64,000 bases of DNA from Streptomyces lavendofoliae (GTDB lineage Bacteria > Actinomycetota > Actinomycetes > Streptomycetales > Streptomycetaceae), in contig NZ_BMTP01000006.1 in assembly GCF_014649735.1 (NCBI RefSeq), positions 248,001 through 312,000 on the forward strand, read 5' to 3'. Below are positions 16,629 through 27,849 of this stretch, one piece after another. How positions within the stretch are numbered: position 1 is the stretch's first letter; every line of letters begins with the position of its first letter. The notes below the pieces were generated by a model that had not been told where the DNA came from, ran no database searches, and saw only the letters and a program-made list of their open reading frames with translations. The position numbers and the translations under genes were made by a program.

Positions 16629-17374
16629 GTGCTGCCGATCGACGCGGCGGCGCACAGCAGTCGCTGGCGCCGCCGTCATCCGTGCGAGAAGGCCGTGCTG
16701 GGTTTCGGCCTGACGGCGCTGGCGGTGTGCCTGCCGCCCTGGCCGGGGGCCGTGCTGGTGGCCGCCGCGGCCCTCTCGGTGCTGCTGGGCCCGGCCGGGG
16801 TACCACCGCGGCAGTTGTGGCGGGCGTGGCGCATCCCGCTGGGGTTCTGCGTGACCGGTGCCGTGCCCCTGCTGTTCCAGGTGGGCGGGGCGGGCGGGCT
16901 CGTCACACTCGCCCCGGACGGGCCGTTGCACGCGGCGCGGCTGCTGCTGCGCACGTCGGCGGCCTCGCTGGGCGTGCTGCTGTTCGCGTTCACCACGCCG
17001 GTGTCCGACGTGCTGCCGCGACTGGTACGGGCGGGGGTGCCGGCCCCGGTGGTGGACGTCGCGCTCGTGATGTACCGGATCAGCTTCCTGCTGCTGGACG
17101 CCGTCCGCCGGATCCGGGAGGCGCAGGCGGCGCGGCTCGGACTGACCGGCCGGGCGGCCGCCTGGCGTTCCCTGGCGGGCCTGGGCGCGACGGCGTTCGT
17201 GCGCGCCTTCGACCGGGCCGCCCGGCTCCAGACGGGGCTGGCCGGACGCGGCTACGACGGCACGCTGCGGGTGCTGGTGCCGCGGACTGCGGTGTCCCGG
17301 CGGTTCCTGGGGGCGACGGGCGCGCTGCTCGCGGGGCTCGTCGCCCTCACCCTCGTACTCGAAAGGCTGCTGCC

Positions 17375-17378
<4 letters not shown>
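16629..17378 (+). CDS. cbiQ: cobalt ECF transporter T component CbiQ
   Basis: A 249-residue EcfT/CbiQ protein with about five hydrophobic segments. Two Ala-Arg-Gly-type coupling-helix regions are expected; RIREAQAARLGL and LAGRGYDG near the C terminus match them. It transmits ATP hydrolysis in CbiO to the S component CbiM. The GTG start is 6 bases after the cbiN stop. The stop overlaps the cbiO start (GTGA), so the four cbi genes form one coupled operon. Confidence 0.94.
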
Positions 17379-20453
<3,075 letters not shown>

Positions 20454-20479
20454 CCGTCCCGCCTCCCTAGGATGCGGTC

Positions 20480-21034
20480 ATGTCACTCCCGCACGCGATC
20501 CTCACCGCTCTGCTCGAGAAGCCGTCCTCGGGTCTGGAGCTGACCAGGCGCTTCGACCGGTCGATCGGCTACTTCTGGTCGGCGACGCACCAGCAGATCT
20601 ATCGCGAGCTGGGGAAGCTGGAGCAGGCGGGGCACATCCGCGCCCTGCCGGCCCCGGTCCCCTCCCGGGGGCAGAAGAAGGAGTACGAGGTGCTCCCCGC
20701 CGGCCGCGCGGAGCTGACCGACTGGGTACGGCGCGCCGAGGACCCCAAGCCGATCCGGGACGCCCTGCTGCTGCGGCTGCGGGCGGCGGCGGTGGTGGGG
20801 ACGGAGGGCTTCGCCGACGAGCTGCGCCGCCACCTCGCGCTGCACCGGACCCAGCTGGACGAGTACCGGGACATGGAGGACCGGCAGTTCCCGCCGGAAC
20901 GCCGCACCGCGGAGGCGGACCGGCTGCGGCACCTGGTGCTGCGCGGGGGCATCGAGCTGGAGCGGTTCTGGACGGCGTGGCTGACGGAGGCGCTGGCGGA
21001 GTTCGACGGCCGGGATGGCCCCACAAATTGTTAA
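20480..21034 (+). CDS. PadR-family transcriptional regulator
   Basis: A 184-residue PadR-like protein. The winged HTH reads HAILTALLEKPSSGLELTRRFDRSIGYFWSATHQQIYRELGKLEQAGHI, with the conserved Tyr/Phe cluster, and a C-terminal helical dimerisation region (Vir_act_alpha_C type) follows. It is downstream of the FadH-like gene with a 26-bp gap, probably in the same transcript, and may control that gene through the palindrome at 18355-18366. Its stop codon TAA abuts the Zur-like box of the next gene. Confidence 0.92.
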   Translation: MSLPHAILTALLEKPSSGLELTRRFDRSIGYFWSATHQQIYRELGKLEQAGHIRALPAPVPSRGQKKEYEVLPAGRAELTDWVRRAEDPKPIRDALLLRLRAAAVVGTEGFADELRRHLALHRTQLDEYRDMEDRQFPPERRTAEADRLRHLVLRGGIELERFWTAWLTEALAEFDGRDGPTNC

Positions 21035-21057
21035 CGGTAATCATTTTCATGTAGCGT
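21029..21057 (+). promoter_or_regulatory. Zur-like box within the rpmF promoter
   Basis: CGGTAATCATTTTCA (21035-21049) resembles the Streptomyces Zur box, a 7-1-7 palindrome of the TGAAAATnATTTTCA type. The right half matches perfectly; the left half matches at four of seven positions. It fills the 17-bp spacer between TTGTTA (21029-21034) and TAGCGT (21052-21057), an ideal place for a repressor. Zur control of zinc-free ribosomal protein paralogues is known in streptomycetes, which fits the gene downstream. Confidence 0.72.
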
Positions 21058-21093
21058 GGCGGCCATCGCACCGACGACGGAGGTTCCCCGGTC

Positions 21094-21264
21094 ATGGCCG
21101 TACCCAAGCGGAAGATGTCCCGCTCCAACACCCGCCACCGCCGCGCCCAGTGGAAGGCGTCCACCCCCCAGCTGGTACCCGTCACGGTGGACGGAACCGT
21201 GTACCAGGTGCCGCAGCGCCTGGTGAAGGCGTACGAGCGCGGCCTGATCCACCCGGCGGGCTGA
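21094..21264 (+). CDS. rpmF: 50S ribosomal protein L32, cysteine-free paralogue
   Basis: A 56-residue L32: [20 protein letters not shown] is the classic N terminus, followed by a strand-rich middle and [10 protein letters not shown]. Zinc-type L32 has four Cys in two pairs; this protein has none, so it is the zinc-independent (C-) form that replaces the zinc form under zinc starvation. The ATG follows GGAGG at suitable distance. The upstream Zur-like box supports derepression when zinc is scarce. A strong hairpin ends the transcript at 21331-21366. Confidence 0.93.
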   Translation: MAVPKRKMSRSNTRHRRAQWKASTPQLVPVTVDGTVYQVPQRLVKAYERGLIHPAG

Positions 21265-21280
21265 GCCGGCGAGGGCTCAC

Positions 21281-21324
21281 GGCTGCGGCTTGCGGCTGCT
21301 GCTTGCGGCTGCTGCGGCTTGCGG
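21281..21324. repeat. GCGGCT-type simple repeat
   Basis: Imperfect repeats of GCGGCTTGCGGCTGCT lie between the rpmF stop and its hairpin. No reading frame with a ribosome-binding site covers them. Confidence 0.55.
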
Positions 21325-21330
21325 ATACGG

Positions 21331-21366
21331 CGGTGAACGGCCCTGCTTCACGCGGGCCGTTCACCG
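21331..21366 (+). terminator. strong hairpin downstream of rpmF
   Basis: A perfect 13-bp inverted repeat, CGGTGAACGGCCC (21331-21343) and GGGCCGTTCACCG (21354-21366), with a 10-base loop. No U-tract follows, which is common for Streptomyces terminators. It lies 66 bases after the rpmF stop. Confidence 0.75.
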
Positions 21367-21465
21367 GTTGCCGGAGCGGGGGACGCGTGCTGTCCTGGAA
21401 GGAGGCAGGGTCGGCCACGGGCCGCGCCCCCCCAGTGACACACCGCACCCCACGGAGGGCACGCC

Positions 21466-21714
21466 ATGTTGCCCAATGACGGAAAACTGACCGGCGAACA
21501 GCGGCAGGCCGTCGAGGAGGCCGCCTCCTACCTCGACAGGGCGTTCGAGGAAGCCCGGGCCCGCCTGGCCACGGCGGACGTGCGGTTCGACGGGCCCCGA
21601 CCCTTCTGCCTGGCCGACGGCTGCCACTGCGAGGCATGGGAGCCCAACACGCAGCCGTGGCGCATCGAATGCGAGAACTGTCCGCATCCCTTCTCGCGGC
21701 ACTACGTCTACTGA
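21466..21714 (+). CDS. small cysteine-rich hypothetical protein
   Basis: An 82-residue protein. The first half is a charged helix (GEQRQAVEEAASYLDRAFEEARARLATAD). The second half has CLADGCHCEAWEP and CENCPHPFSRHYVY, giving five Cys and several His residues spaced as a likely zinc site. No family is recognised. The ATG at 21466 follows GGAGGGCACGCC. The gene stands alone between the rpmF terminator and the convergent metal ATPase; a metal link is tempting but unproven. Confidence 0.72.
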   Translation: MLPNDGKLTGEQRQAVEEAASYLDRAFEEARARLATADVRFDGPRPFCLADGCHCEAWEPNTQPWRIECENCPHPFSRHYVY

Positions 21715-21719
21715 CTCCG

Positions 21720-21750
21720 CGCGTGGCCCGCCCTCCCCGCTCGCCACGCG
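21720..21750. terminator. possible bidirectional terminator
   Basis: CGCGTGGC (21720-21727) and GCCACGCG (21743-21750) form a perfect 8-bp stem with a 15-base loop, between the convergent small Cys-rich gene and the P-type ATPase gene. Stability is moderate. Confidence 0.45.
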
Positions 21751-21793
21751 GTCGGACCCCCACGCGCGCCACGCCGCTCAGGCGCCGACACGC

Positions 21794-23722
21794 TCACGCG
21801 CCGGCCTTCCGCCAGGCCGACTCGCGCAGCAGCCGCAGGCCGTTGAGGCCGACGAGGACCGTGGAACCCTCGTGACCCGCCACCCCGAGGGGCAGCGGCA
21901 GGTGGCCGGCGAGGTCCCAGACCACCAGGGCGCCGATGCACCCGCCCGCGATCACCAGGTTCTGCACGACGAGCCGCCTGGCGCGCCGCGAGAGGGCCAC
22001 GACGGCGGGGACGGTGGCCAGTTCGTCGCGCACGACGACGGCGTCGGCGGTCTCCAGGGCGAGGTCGGACCCGGCCCGGCCCATCGCGACGCCGGTGTGC
22101 GCGGCGGCGAGCGCGGGCGCGTCGTTGACGCCGTCACCGACCACGAGGGTGCGCAGGCCGGCGCTTTCCCACTCCCGTACGGCCGCGACCTTGTCCTCGG
22201 GCAGCAGCCCCGCCCGTACGTCGGTGATCCCGGCGTCGGCGGCGACGCGGCGCGCCGCGCGGTCGTTGTCGCCGGTCAGGAGCACCGGGCCGGTGCCGCT
22301 GAGCCGGGCCAGCGCGGCGACGGCGGACGCGGCCCCGTCGCGCAGCCGGTCGGCGACGCCGAGAACGGCGGCGGGCGCGCCGTCGACGGTCACCACGACG
22401 GCCGTCCGGCCGGCGGCCTCCAGCTCCCGGACGGCGGGCCACGGTTCGGCGGGGCGGCCCACCGTGACCTCGCGTCCCTCGACCAGGGCGCGCACGCCCC
22501 GCCCGGGGGTGGACGAGAACTCGGTGGCGCGGGGCACCGGCAGGCCCCGTTCACGGGCGGCGGCCACCACCGCGCGCGCCAGCGGGTGTTCGCTCGGCAG
22601 CTCGGCACCGGCGGCCAGGGCGAGGACCTCCGCCTCCGCCAGGGCCCCGGTCAGCCGTACCGCGTCGACCCGGGGCGTGCCCTCGGTCAGCGTGCCGGTC
22701 TTGTCGAGCGCCACCCGGTCCACCTGGCCCAGCCGTTCCATCACCACGGCCGACTTGACCAGGACGCCGTGCCGGCCGGCGTTGGCGATCGCCGAGAGCA
22801 GCGGCGGCATGGTGGCGAGGACCACCGCGCAGGGCGACGCCACGATCATGAACGTCATGGCCCGCAGCAGCGTCTCGGTGAGGTCCGCCCCGAAGGCGAG
22901 CGGCACGGCGAACAGGGCGAGGGTGGCGACCACGACGCCGACGGAGTAGCGCTGCTCGATCCTCTCGATGAGCAGCTGGGTGGGGGCCTTGGTGGCGCTG
23001 GCCTCCTCCACCATGGCGACGATCCGGGCGATGACCGACCCGGAGGCGTCCTTCCCGACCCGTACGCGCAGCGCCCCGGTGCCGTTGAGGGTGCCCGCGA
23101 AGACCTCGTCGCCGGGCGCCTTGGGGACCGGCAGCGGCTCGCCGGTGATGGTGGCCTGGTCGACCTCGCTCGCGCCGTCCAGGACGGTGCCGTCCGCCGG
23201 CAGCCGCTCCCCCGGCCGTACGAGGACGGTGTCCCCGACCCGCAGGTCCGCCACCTCCACCGGCTCCTCGCCGCCGGCCGTCAGCCGGACGGCCGTGGCG
23301 GGCGCCAGGTCCAGCAGGCCCCGCACGGAGTCGGCGGTGCGCCGGGTGGCGAGCGCCTCCAGGGCGCCGGAGACGGCGAAGATGACGATGAGCAGCCCGC
23401 CGTCCAGGTACTGCCCGATCGCGGCGGCGCCGACGGCGGCGACCACCATCAGCAGGTCGACGTCGAGGGACTTCTCCCGCAGGGCGCACAGTCCCGCCCA
23501 GCCGGGCTCCCAGCCCCCGGCGACGTAGCAGACGGCGTACAGCGGGCCCCAGGCCCACGCCGGCGCCCCGGCCAGGTCGAGCGGCAGCGCGGCGAGGAAG
23601 GCCGCGGCGGACAGCGCGGCCCAGCGGACCTCCGGCAGGGCGAACACCCTGGTCCGTCGGGGTGGCGGGGCGGCATCGGCGGGCGTGGCCGCGAGCCTGG
23701 CGTCGAGCACCGGGGAAGCCAT
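21794..23722 (-). CDS. P1B-4-type metal-exporting ATPase (CtpJ/CoaT-like)
   Basis: A 642-residue P-type ATPase without an N-terminal heavy-metal-associated domain. It has TGEPLPVPK (actuator), ASPCAVVLAT in the metal-path helix near 296, DKTGTLTEGT with the phosphorylated Asp near 341, SEHPLA, and GDGVNDAPAL. SPC together with GHEGSTVLVGLN in the last helices marks subgroup P1B-4, whose members export Co2+ and in some cases Ni2+, Zn2+ or Fe2+. The ATG at 23722 has AGAGG upstream. A divergent NmtR orthologue with a palindrome between them implies metal-induced expression. Confidence 0.9.
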   Translation of the reverse strand: MASPVLDARLAATPADAAPPPRRTRVFALPEVRWAALSAAAFLAALPLDLAGAPAWAWGPLYAVCYVAGGWEPGWAGLCALREKSLDVDLLMVVAAVGAAAIGQYLDGGLLIVIFAVSGALEALATRRTADSVRGLLDLAPATAVRLTAGGEEPVEVADLRVGDTVLVRPGERLPADGTVLDGASEVDQATITGEPLPVPKAPGDEVFAGTLNGTGALRVRVGKDASGSVIARIVAMVEEASATKAPTQLLIERIEQRYSVGVVVATLALFAVPLAFGADLTETLLRAMTFMIVASPCAVVLATMPPLLSAIANAGRHGVLVKSAVVMERLGQVDRVALDKTGTLTEGTPRVDAVRLTGALAEAEVLALAAGAELPSEHPLARAVVAAARERGLPVPRATEFSSTPGRGVRALVEGREVTVGRPAEPWPAVRELEAAGRTAVVVTVDGAPAAVLGVADRLRDGAASAVAALARLSGTGPVLLTGDNDRAARRVAADAGITDVRAGLLPEDKVAAVREWESAGLRTLVVGDGVNDAPALAAAHTGVAMGRAGSDLALETADAVVVRDELATVPAVVALSRRARRLVVQNLVIAGGCIGALVVWDLAGHLPLPLGVAGHEGSTVLVGLNGLRLLRESAWRKAGA

Positions 23723-23776
23723 GGGCGTGCACCTCTTCACGGAGCGGGCGGGAACGGCACCACCATAGCGGAACAC

Positions 23777-23792
23777 ATGAAGATCTCTTCAT
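23777..23792. promoter_or_regulatory. ArsR/SmtB-type operator between nmtR and the ATPase gene
   Basis: ATGAAGA-TC-TCTTCAT is a perfect 7-bp inverted repeat with a 2-bp spacer, in the usual size range for ArsR/SmtB dimers. It lies 54 bp before the ATPase ATG and 34 bp before the nmtR ATG, so one site could repress both. TACGAT at 23814-23819 is a plausible nmtR -10 element and would make its mRNA leaderless. Confidence 0.75.
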
Positions 23793-23826
23793 TCATGCCA
23801 CCGTACGCGCGGTTACGATGACCCGC

Positions 23827-24204
23827 ATGGGACACGGAGCGAACGGTGAGACGACCCCGGCGGCACGCCTGGACGCGGAGTCCGCGGCCACCATCGCCGC
23901 CACGCTCCAGGCCCTCGCCACCCCGTCCCGGCTGATGATCCTCACCCGGTTGCGCCAGGGACCGTGCGGGGTGACGGAACTGGCCGAATCGGTCGCCATG
24001 GAGCAGTCGGCCGTCTCGCACCAGCTGCGGCTCCTGCGCGCGCTGAGCCTGGTCACCGGCACGCGCCAGGGCCGGCGCATCGAGTACAGCCTCTACGACA
24101 ACCACGTCGCCCAGCTCCTCGACGAAGCCGTGTACCACATCGAGCACCTCCGTCTCGGAGCGCGTGATCTTCCCCAACCCACCGTGGATACTGGTCAGTC
24201 GTAG
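23827..24204 (+). CDS. nmtR: nickel/cobalt-sensing repressor NmtR
   Basis: A 125-residue ArsR/SmtB regulator very close in sequence to mycobacterial NmtR. With the ATG at 23827 the protein begins MGHG, the N-terminal metal ligand segment of NmtR, and the alpha5 ligands fall at Asp91, His93, His104 and His107, the same numbers as in M. tuberculosis NmtR. The extra C-terminal His residues described there (109 and 116) are absent here, so metal preference may differ. The HTH is SAVSHQLRLLRAL. Metal binding should release DNA and induce the divergent ATPase. Confidence 0.94.
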   Translation: MGHGANGETTPAARLDAESAATIAATLQALATPSRLMILTRLRQGPCGVTELAESVAMEQSAVSHQLRLLRALSLVTGTRQGRRIEYSLYDNHVAQLLDEAVYHIEHLRLGARDLPQPTVDTGQS

Positions 24205-24227
24205 ACCGACGACGCGAAGGGGCTCGC

Positions 24228-25661
24228 ATGGCCGACGGGTTGGGTACGAGGCGCGGGGCACGGCACGCCGTGGTCATCGGCGGGAGCATCGCGGGACTGC
24301 TGGCGGCACGGGTGCTGGCCGAGCACGCGGAGCGGGTCACCGTCGTCGAGCGCGACCGCTTCCCCGACGAACCCGAGCACCGCGCGGGGGTGCCGCAGGG
24401 GCGGCACACGCACGTCCTGCTGGAGGGCGGGCAACTGGCCCTGGAGCAGCTGCTGCCCGGCGTGACGGCGGAGCTGCGGGACCAGGGGGCGCCGCGGCTG
24501 GGGATGCCGGGCGACATGGTGCAGTGGCAGGGCGGCCGGTGGTTCCGCCGCACCGCCAGCACGTCCTACCTCTACACCGGTGCCAGGCCCCGGCTGGAAC
24601 ACCTCGTCCGGCGGCGCGTCCTGGCGGATCCGCGGATCGGGACGGTGGAGGGCGCGGACGCCGTCGGGCTGCTCGGTGACGCCACGCGCGTGCGCGGGGT
24701 GCTGGTGCGCGAGCGCGGCGCGGGGGGCGAACCCCGGCCTCTGGAGGCGGACCTGGTGGTGGACGCGTCGGGCCGCGGTTCGCAGGCGCCCCAGTGGCTG
24801 TCCGCGATCGGCGCCGAGCCGCCGCACGAGGAGACCATCGAGACCGGCCTCGCGTACGCGACGGGCGTGTACCGGGACGGCTCGGACGGCACTCTGGCCG
24901 ACTGCCTCGGCTACTACATCGTTCCCAACGCCTCGCAGACGTACGGCGGCGGGGCGCTGCCCATCGAGGACGGGCGCTTCCTGGTCACCCTGTCGGGGCT
25001 GCGCGGCGACGAACCGCCCACGGACGGCGACGCGTTCGTCGAGTACGCGAAGCGGCTCCCGCACCCGATCGTGCACGACTGGCTGACCCGGGCGCACCCC
25101 GAGTCCACCGTGCGGAGCTTCCGCCGGACGGCCAACGTGCGGCGGCGCTACGACCGGCCGGGGCGCCGCCCGGCGGGCTTCCTCGCCACCGGGGACGCGC
25201 TGTGCACGTTCAACCCGATCTACGGGCAGGGCATGGCGGTCGCCGCGATGAGCGCCGTGGCGCTGCGCGACGCGCTGGCGGACCCGCGCAGGACGCCGAC
25301 GACGCTGCGCGTACAGCGTGCCCTGTGCCGGGCGTCCGCGCAGGCCTGGGACATCTCCGCCGGGTCCGACCGCACGATGCCGGGCGCCGTCGGGAACGCG
25401 CTGCGGGCCGGCCCCCTGGACCGGCCCGCCGCGTGGTACCTGGAGCGGGTGCAGGAGCGGTACACCGGTGACCCCGTCGTGGGGCGCGCCTTCCGCTCCG
25501 TGCTGACGCTCACGAAGCCGCTGTCCGCCCTGTTCGCCCCGCGGGTCGCCCGCGCGGTGCTGTTCTCGCCGGTGCCGCCGTCCCCGGCGGAGCCACCACT
25601 GCGGGCGGAGCGCACGACGGAGGCCACGGACACCGACGCCCCCGGAGGCGGCACCGGCTGA
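24228..25661 (+). CDS. FAD-dependent monooxygenase-like oxidoreductase
   Basis: A 477-residue flavoprotein with an N-terminal dinucleotide-binding fold (VVIGGSIAGLLAARVLAEHAERVTVVERD), the LVVDASGRGSQ motif near residue 180 and an FLATGDALCTFNPIYGQGMAVAAMSA FAD-ribityl site near 325, as in group A monooxygenases and halogenase-like proteins. No halogenase Trp signature is obvious. The last 40 residues are a low-complexity Pro/Thr/Glu tail. It starts 23 bases after nmtR on the same strand and could be co-transcribed with it. The substrate is unknown. Confidence 0.85.
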   Translation: MADGLGTRRGARHAVVIGGSIAGLLAARVLAEHAERVTVVERDRFPDEPEHRAGVPQGRHTHVLLEGGQLALEQLLPGVTAELRDQGAPRLGMPGDMVQWQGGRWFRRTASTSYLYTGARPRLEHLVRRRVLADPRIGTVEGADAVGLLGDATRVRGVLVRERGAGGEPRPLEADLVVDASGRGSQAPQWLSAIGAEPPHEETIETGLAYATGVYRDGSDGTLADCLGYYIVPNASQTYGGGALPIEDGRFLVTLSGLRGDEPPTDGDAFVEYAKRLPHPIVHDWLTRAHPESTVRSFRRTANVRRRYDRPGRRPAGFLATGDALCTFNPIYGQGMAVAAMSAVALRDALADPRRTPTTLRVQRALCRASAQAWDISAGSDRTMPGAVGNALRAGPLDRPAAWYLERVQERYTGDPVVGRAFRSVLTLTKPLSALFAPRVARAVLFSPVPPSPAEPPLRAERTTEATDTDAPGGGTG

Positions 25662-25722
25662 CCCCGTGCCGGTGCCGGCCCGGCCCGGTACCGGCGCCCG
25701 GCCCCGTACCGGCCGGCGCGGG

Positions 25723-26913
25723 TCAGGGGTGCATGACGACCTTCACCGCGCCGTCCTGCTTCTGCTGGAACATCTTGTACGCGTGCGGCGCGTCGGTCAG
25801 CGGGACGTGGTGAGTGGCGAAGCCGTCCACGCCGAGCGGGTCGTCGTCGGTGAGGAGCGGCAGGATGTCGTCGACCCAGCGCCGGACGTTGGCCTGGCCC
25901 ATGCGCAGCTGGACCTGCTTGTCGAAGAGCGTCAGCATCGGCAGCGGGTCGGCCGCCCCGCCGTAGACCCCGCTCAGTGAGATGGTGCCGCCGCGGCGCA
26001 CCAGGTCGATCGCCAGGTAGAGGGCGGCCAGCCGGTCGGCGCCCATCTTCTGGTGCAGCCGCGCCGCCCACGCCTTGGGCAGGAGGCCCGCCGCGTTCTG
26101 CTGGGTGCGGGCGACCGGGCTGCCGTGGGCCTCGGTGCCGACCGCGTCGATGACGGCGTCGGGGCCGCGGCCCGCGGTGCGTTCCCTGATGGCGTCGACG
26201 AGTTCGCCCTGTTTGTCGAACGCGTTCAGGTCGAACACCTCGACGCCGCGCTCGCGGGCGCGCTGGAGGCGTTCGGGTACCAGGTCGACGCCGATCACCT
26301 GCGCGGCGCCCCGGTGGAGGGCGATGCGGCAGCTCATGTCGCCGATGGGGCCGAGGCCCAGGACGGCGACCGAGCCGCCCGGCGGGACGGCCGCGTACTC
26401 GACGGCCTGCCAGGCGGTGGGCAGGACGTCCGAGAGGTACAGGAAGCGGTCGTCCGCCGGGCCCTCGGGGACCTTGATGGGGCCGAACTGGGCCTGCGGG
26501 ACGCGCAGGTACTCGGCCTGGCCGCCGGGTACGGCGCCGTAGAGCCTGGTGTAGCCGAAGAGCGCGGCGCCCATGCCCTCCTCGGTGACCTGGGTGGTCT
26601 CGCACTGGGTCGGCAGGCCGGAGGTGCACATCCAGCAGTGCCCGCAGGCGATCTGGAAGGGAACGACCACGCGGTCGCCCGGCTTGAGGTGCGGAACACC
26701 GGCGCCGACCTCCTCGACGATGCCCATCGGCTCGTGCCCCAGGATGTCACCGGGGGTCATGAAGGGGGTGAGGACCTCGTAGAGGTGCAGGTCCGAGCCG
26801 CACAGACCGCTGGAGGTGACCTTGATGACCGCGTCGGTCGGCTCCTCGATCCTCGGGTCGGGCACCGTCTCCACCCGTACGTCGCGCTTTCCCTGCCATG
26901 TCACGGCCCTCAT
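25723..26913 (-). CDS. zinc-dependent alcohol dehydrogenase, glutathione-independent formaldehyde dehydrogenase-like
   Basis: A 396-residue medium-chain dehydrogenase. Catalytic-zinc residues lie in SGLCGSDLHLYE and GHEPMG, and structural-zinc Cys residues in ACGHCWMCTSGLPTQC, though the spacing CGHCxxC...C should be checked. The NAD site is VAVLGLGPIGDMSCRIA and the lobe motif is GVDLVPERLQRARERG. The extended mid-region (YLSDVLPTAWQAVEYA) and length match FdhA-type enzymes that oxidise aldehydes without glutathione. The ATG at 26913 follows GAAGGGAAG. A divergent GntR gene and a GGTTTAGACC site lie upstream. Confidence 0.88.
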   Translation of the reverse strand: MRAVTWQGKRDVRVETVPDPRIEEPTDAVIKVTSSGLCGSDLHLYEVLTPFMTPGDILGHEPMGIVEEVGAGVPHLKPGDRVVVPFQIACGHCWMCTSGLPTQCETTQVTEEGMGAALFGYTRLYGAVPGGQAEYLRVPQAQFGPIKVPEGPADDRFLYLSDVLPTAWQAVEYAAVPPGGSVAVLGLGPIGDMSCRIALHRGAAQVIGVDLVPERLQRARERGVEVFDLNAFDKQGELVDAIRERTAGRGPDAVIDAVGTEAHGSPVARTQQNAAGLLPKAWAARLHQKMGADRLAALYLAIDLVRRGGTISLSGVYGGAADPLPMLTLFDKQVQLRMGQANVRRWVDDILPLLTDDDPLGVDGFATHHVPLTDAPHAYKMFQQKQDGAVKVVMHP

Positions 26914-27029
26914 CGTGCGCTTCCCTTCGCCGGTCTCCTGCGGGGGCGCGGCCCGGGTACCCGTGCCGCGCGCCGGTGAATCCGATTCGGCCAGAGTGCG
27001 GGGCAATGCGGGGGAACCCCTTCCGTAAA

Positions 27030-27039
27030 GGTTTAGACC
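27030..27039. promoter_or_regulatory. GntR/HutC-type operator (dre-like)
   Basis: GGTTTAGACC, extended as AAGGTTTAGACCAAT (27028-27042), resembles the TGGTCTAGACCA core bound by HutC-subfamily GntR regulators such as DasR. It lies 69 bp before the divergent GntR gene and 117 bp before the alcohol dehydrogenase start. Autoregulation and control of the dehydrogenase are the simplest reading; DasR itself could also bind. Confidence 0.6.
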
Positions 27040-27107
27040 AATGATAGTGATTGCTCACCGACACGGCACGCTCGACTACTGTGAGCGAAGGAAATTGAGG
27101 GTTGAAC

Positions 27108-27839
27108 ATGGCTGAGCCCCAGACCTCCGCGGGACTTCCGCTCTACCTCCGCGTCGCCGCCGCGCTGCGCGATGACCTCACCCAGCGGCGCATCGCCCCC
27201 GGCGCCCGGCTGCCGTCCGAGCGCTCGCTGGTGCACCGCTTCCGGGTGAACCGGCACACCGTGCGCAACGCGCTGCAACTGCTGCGCGACGAGCGGCTCG
27301 TGGTGACCGAGCGGCGCGGCACCTTCGCGGCGGCGACCGCGCCGGACACCTCCGGTCCGGTCCTCGCGCCGAGCCGGCTGCACTTCCCCTACGTCACCGG
27401 CGCTCCCGACGTGTCCGCCGTGACCGGCCTCGCCTGGGAGCCCACGCCGACTGGCCTCGCCGAACAGCTGGGCCTGCCGCCCGGCGAGCCGTCGCTGGTG
27501 CACCGCCACCAGGTGCCGGGCGCCGGCGAGACGCCCGTGCAGGAGGCGCTGTCCCGGTTCTCCCGGCACGCGCTCGCCGAGGTGCCCGAACTCGCCCGCT
27601 ACCGGCGGCCCGAGTCCTGGCCGGCGCGGCCCGACCTGCGACTGCTGTACCACTGGATGCACCGCGCGGGGCTGCGGCTCACCCGCCGCGAGTCGATCGG
27701 CGTCGGCCCCGGCCCGATCGCCACCACGTGCCTCACGGTGCACCGGGTGGTGAGCGACCAGCACGGCCACGTGCTGGAGGTGACGGACATCCGGTTCTCG
27801 CCCGAGTCCGCCTCCTGGACCTACGAGTTCATGAGCTAG
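27108..27839 (+). CDS. GntR/HutC-family regulator with UTRA domain
   Basis: A 243-residue regulator. The N-terminal winged HTH reads PLYLRVAAALRDDLTQRRIAPGARLPSERSLVHRFRVNRHTVRNALQLLRDERL, and a UTRA effector domain covers about residues 95-240 (VTGLAWEPTPTGLAEQLGLPPGEPSLVHRHQV). Effectors of this subfamily are often sugars, amino acids or fatty acids. The ATG at 27108 follows GAGGG at seven bases; an upstream TTG is less likely. It is convergent with the amino-acid permease gene ten bases away. Confidence 0.92.
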   Translation: MAEPQTSAGLPLYLRVAAALRDDLTQRRIAPGARLPSERSLVHRFRVNRHTVRNALQLLRDERLVVTERRGTFAAATAPDTSGPVLAPSRLHFPYVTGAPDVSAVTGLAWEPTPTGLAEQLGLPPGEPSLVHRHQVPGAGETPVQEALSRFSRHALAEVPELARYRRPESWPARPDLRLLYHWMHRAGLRLTRRESIGVGPGPIATTCLTVHRVVSDQHGHVLEVTDIRFSPESASWTYEFMS

Positions 27840-27849
27840 GGCGTCGGCG

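Noticed and set aside
24228..25661. FAD protein as a flavin-dependent tryptophan halogenase
   Set aside because: The general FAD fold is present, but the diagnostic WxWxIP halogenase motif is not visible.
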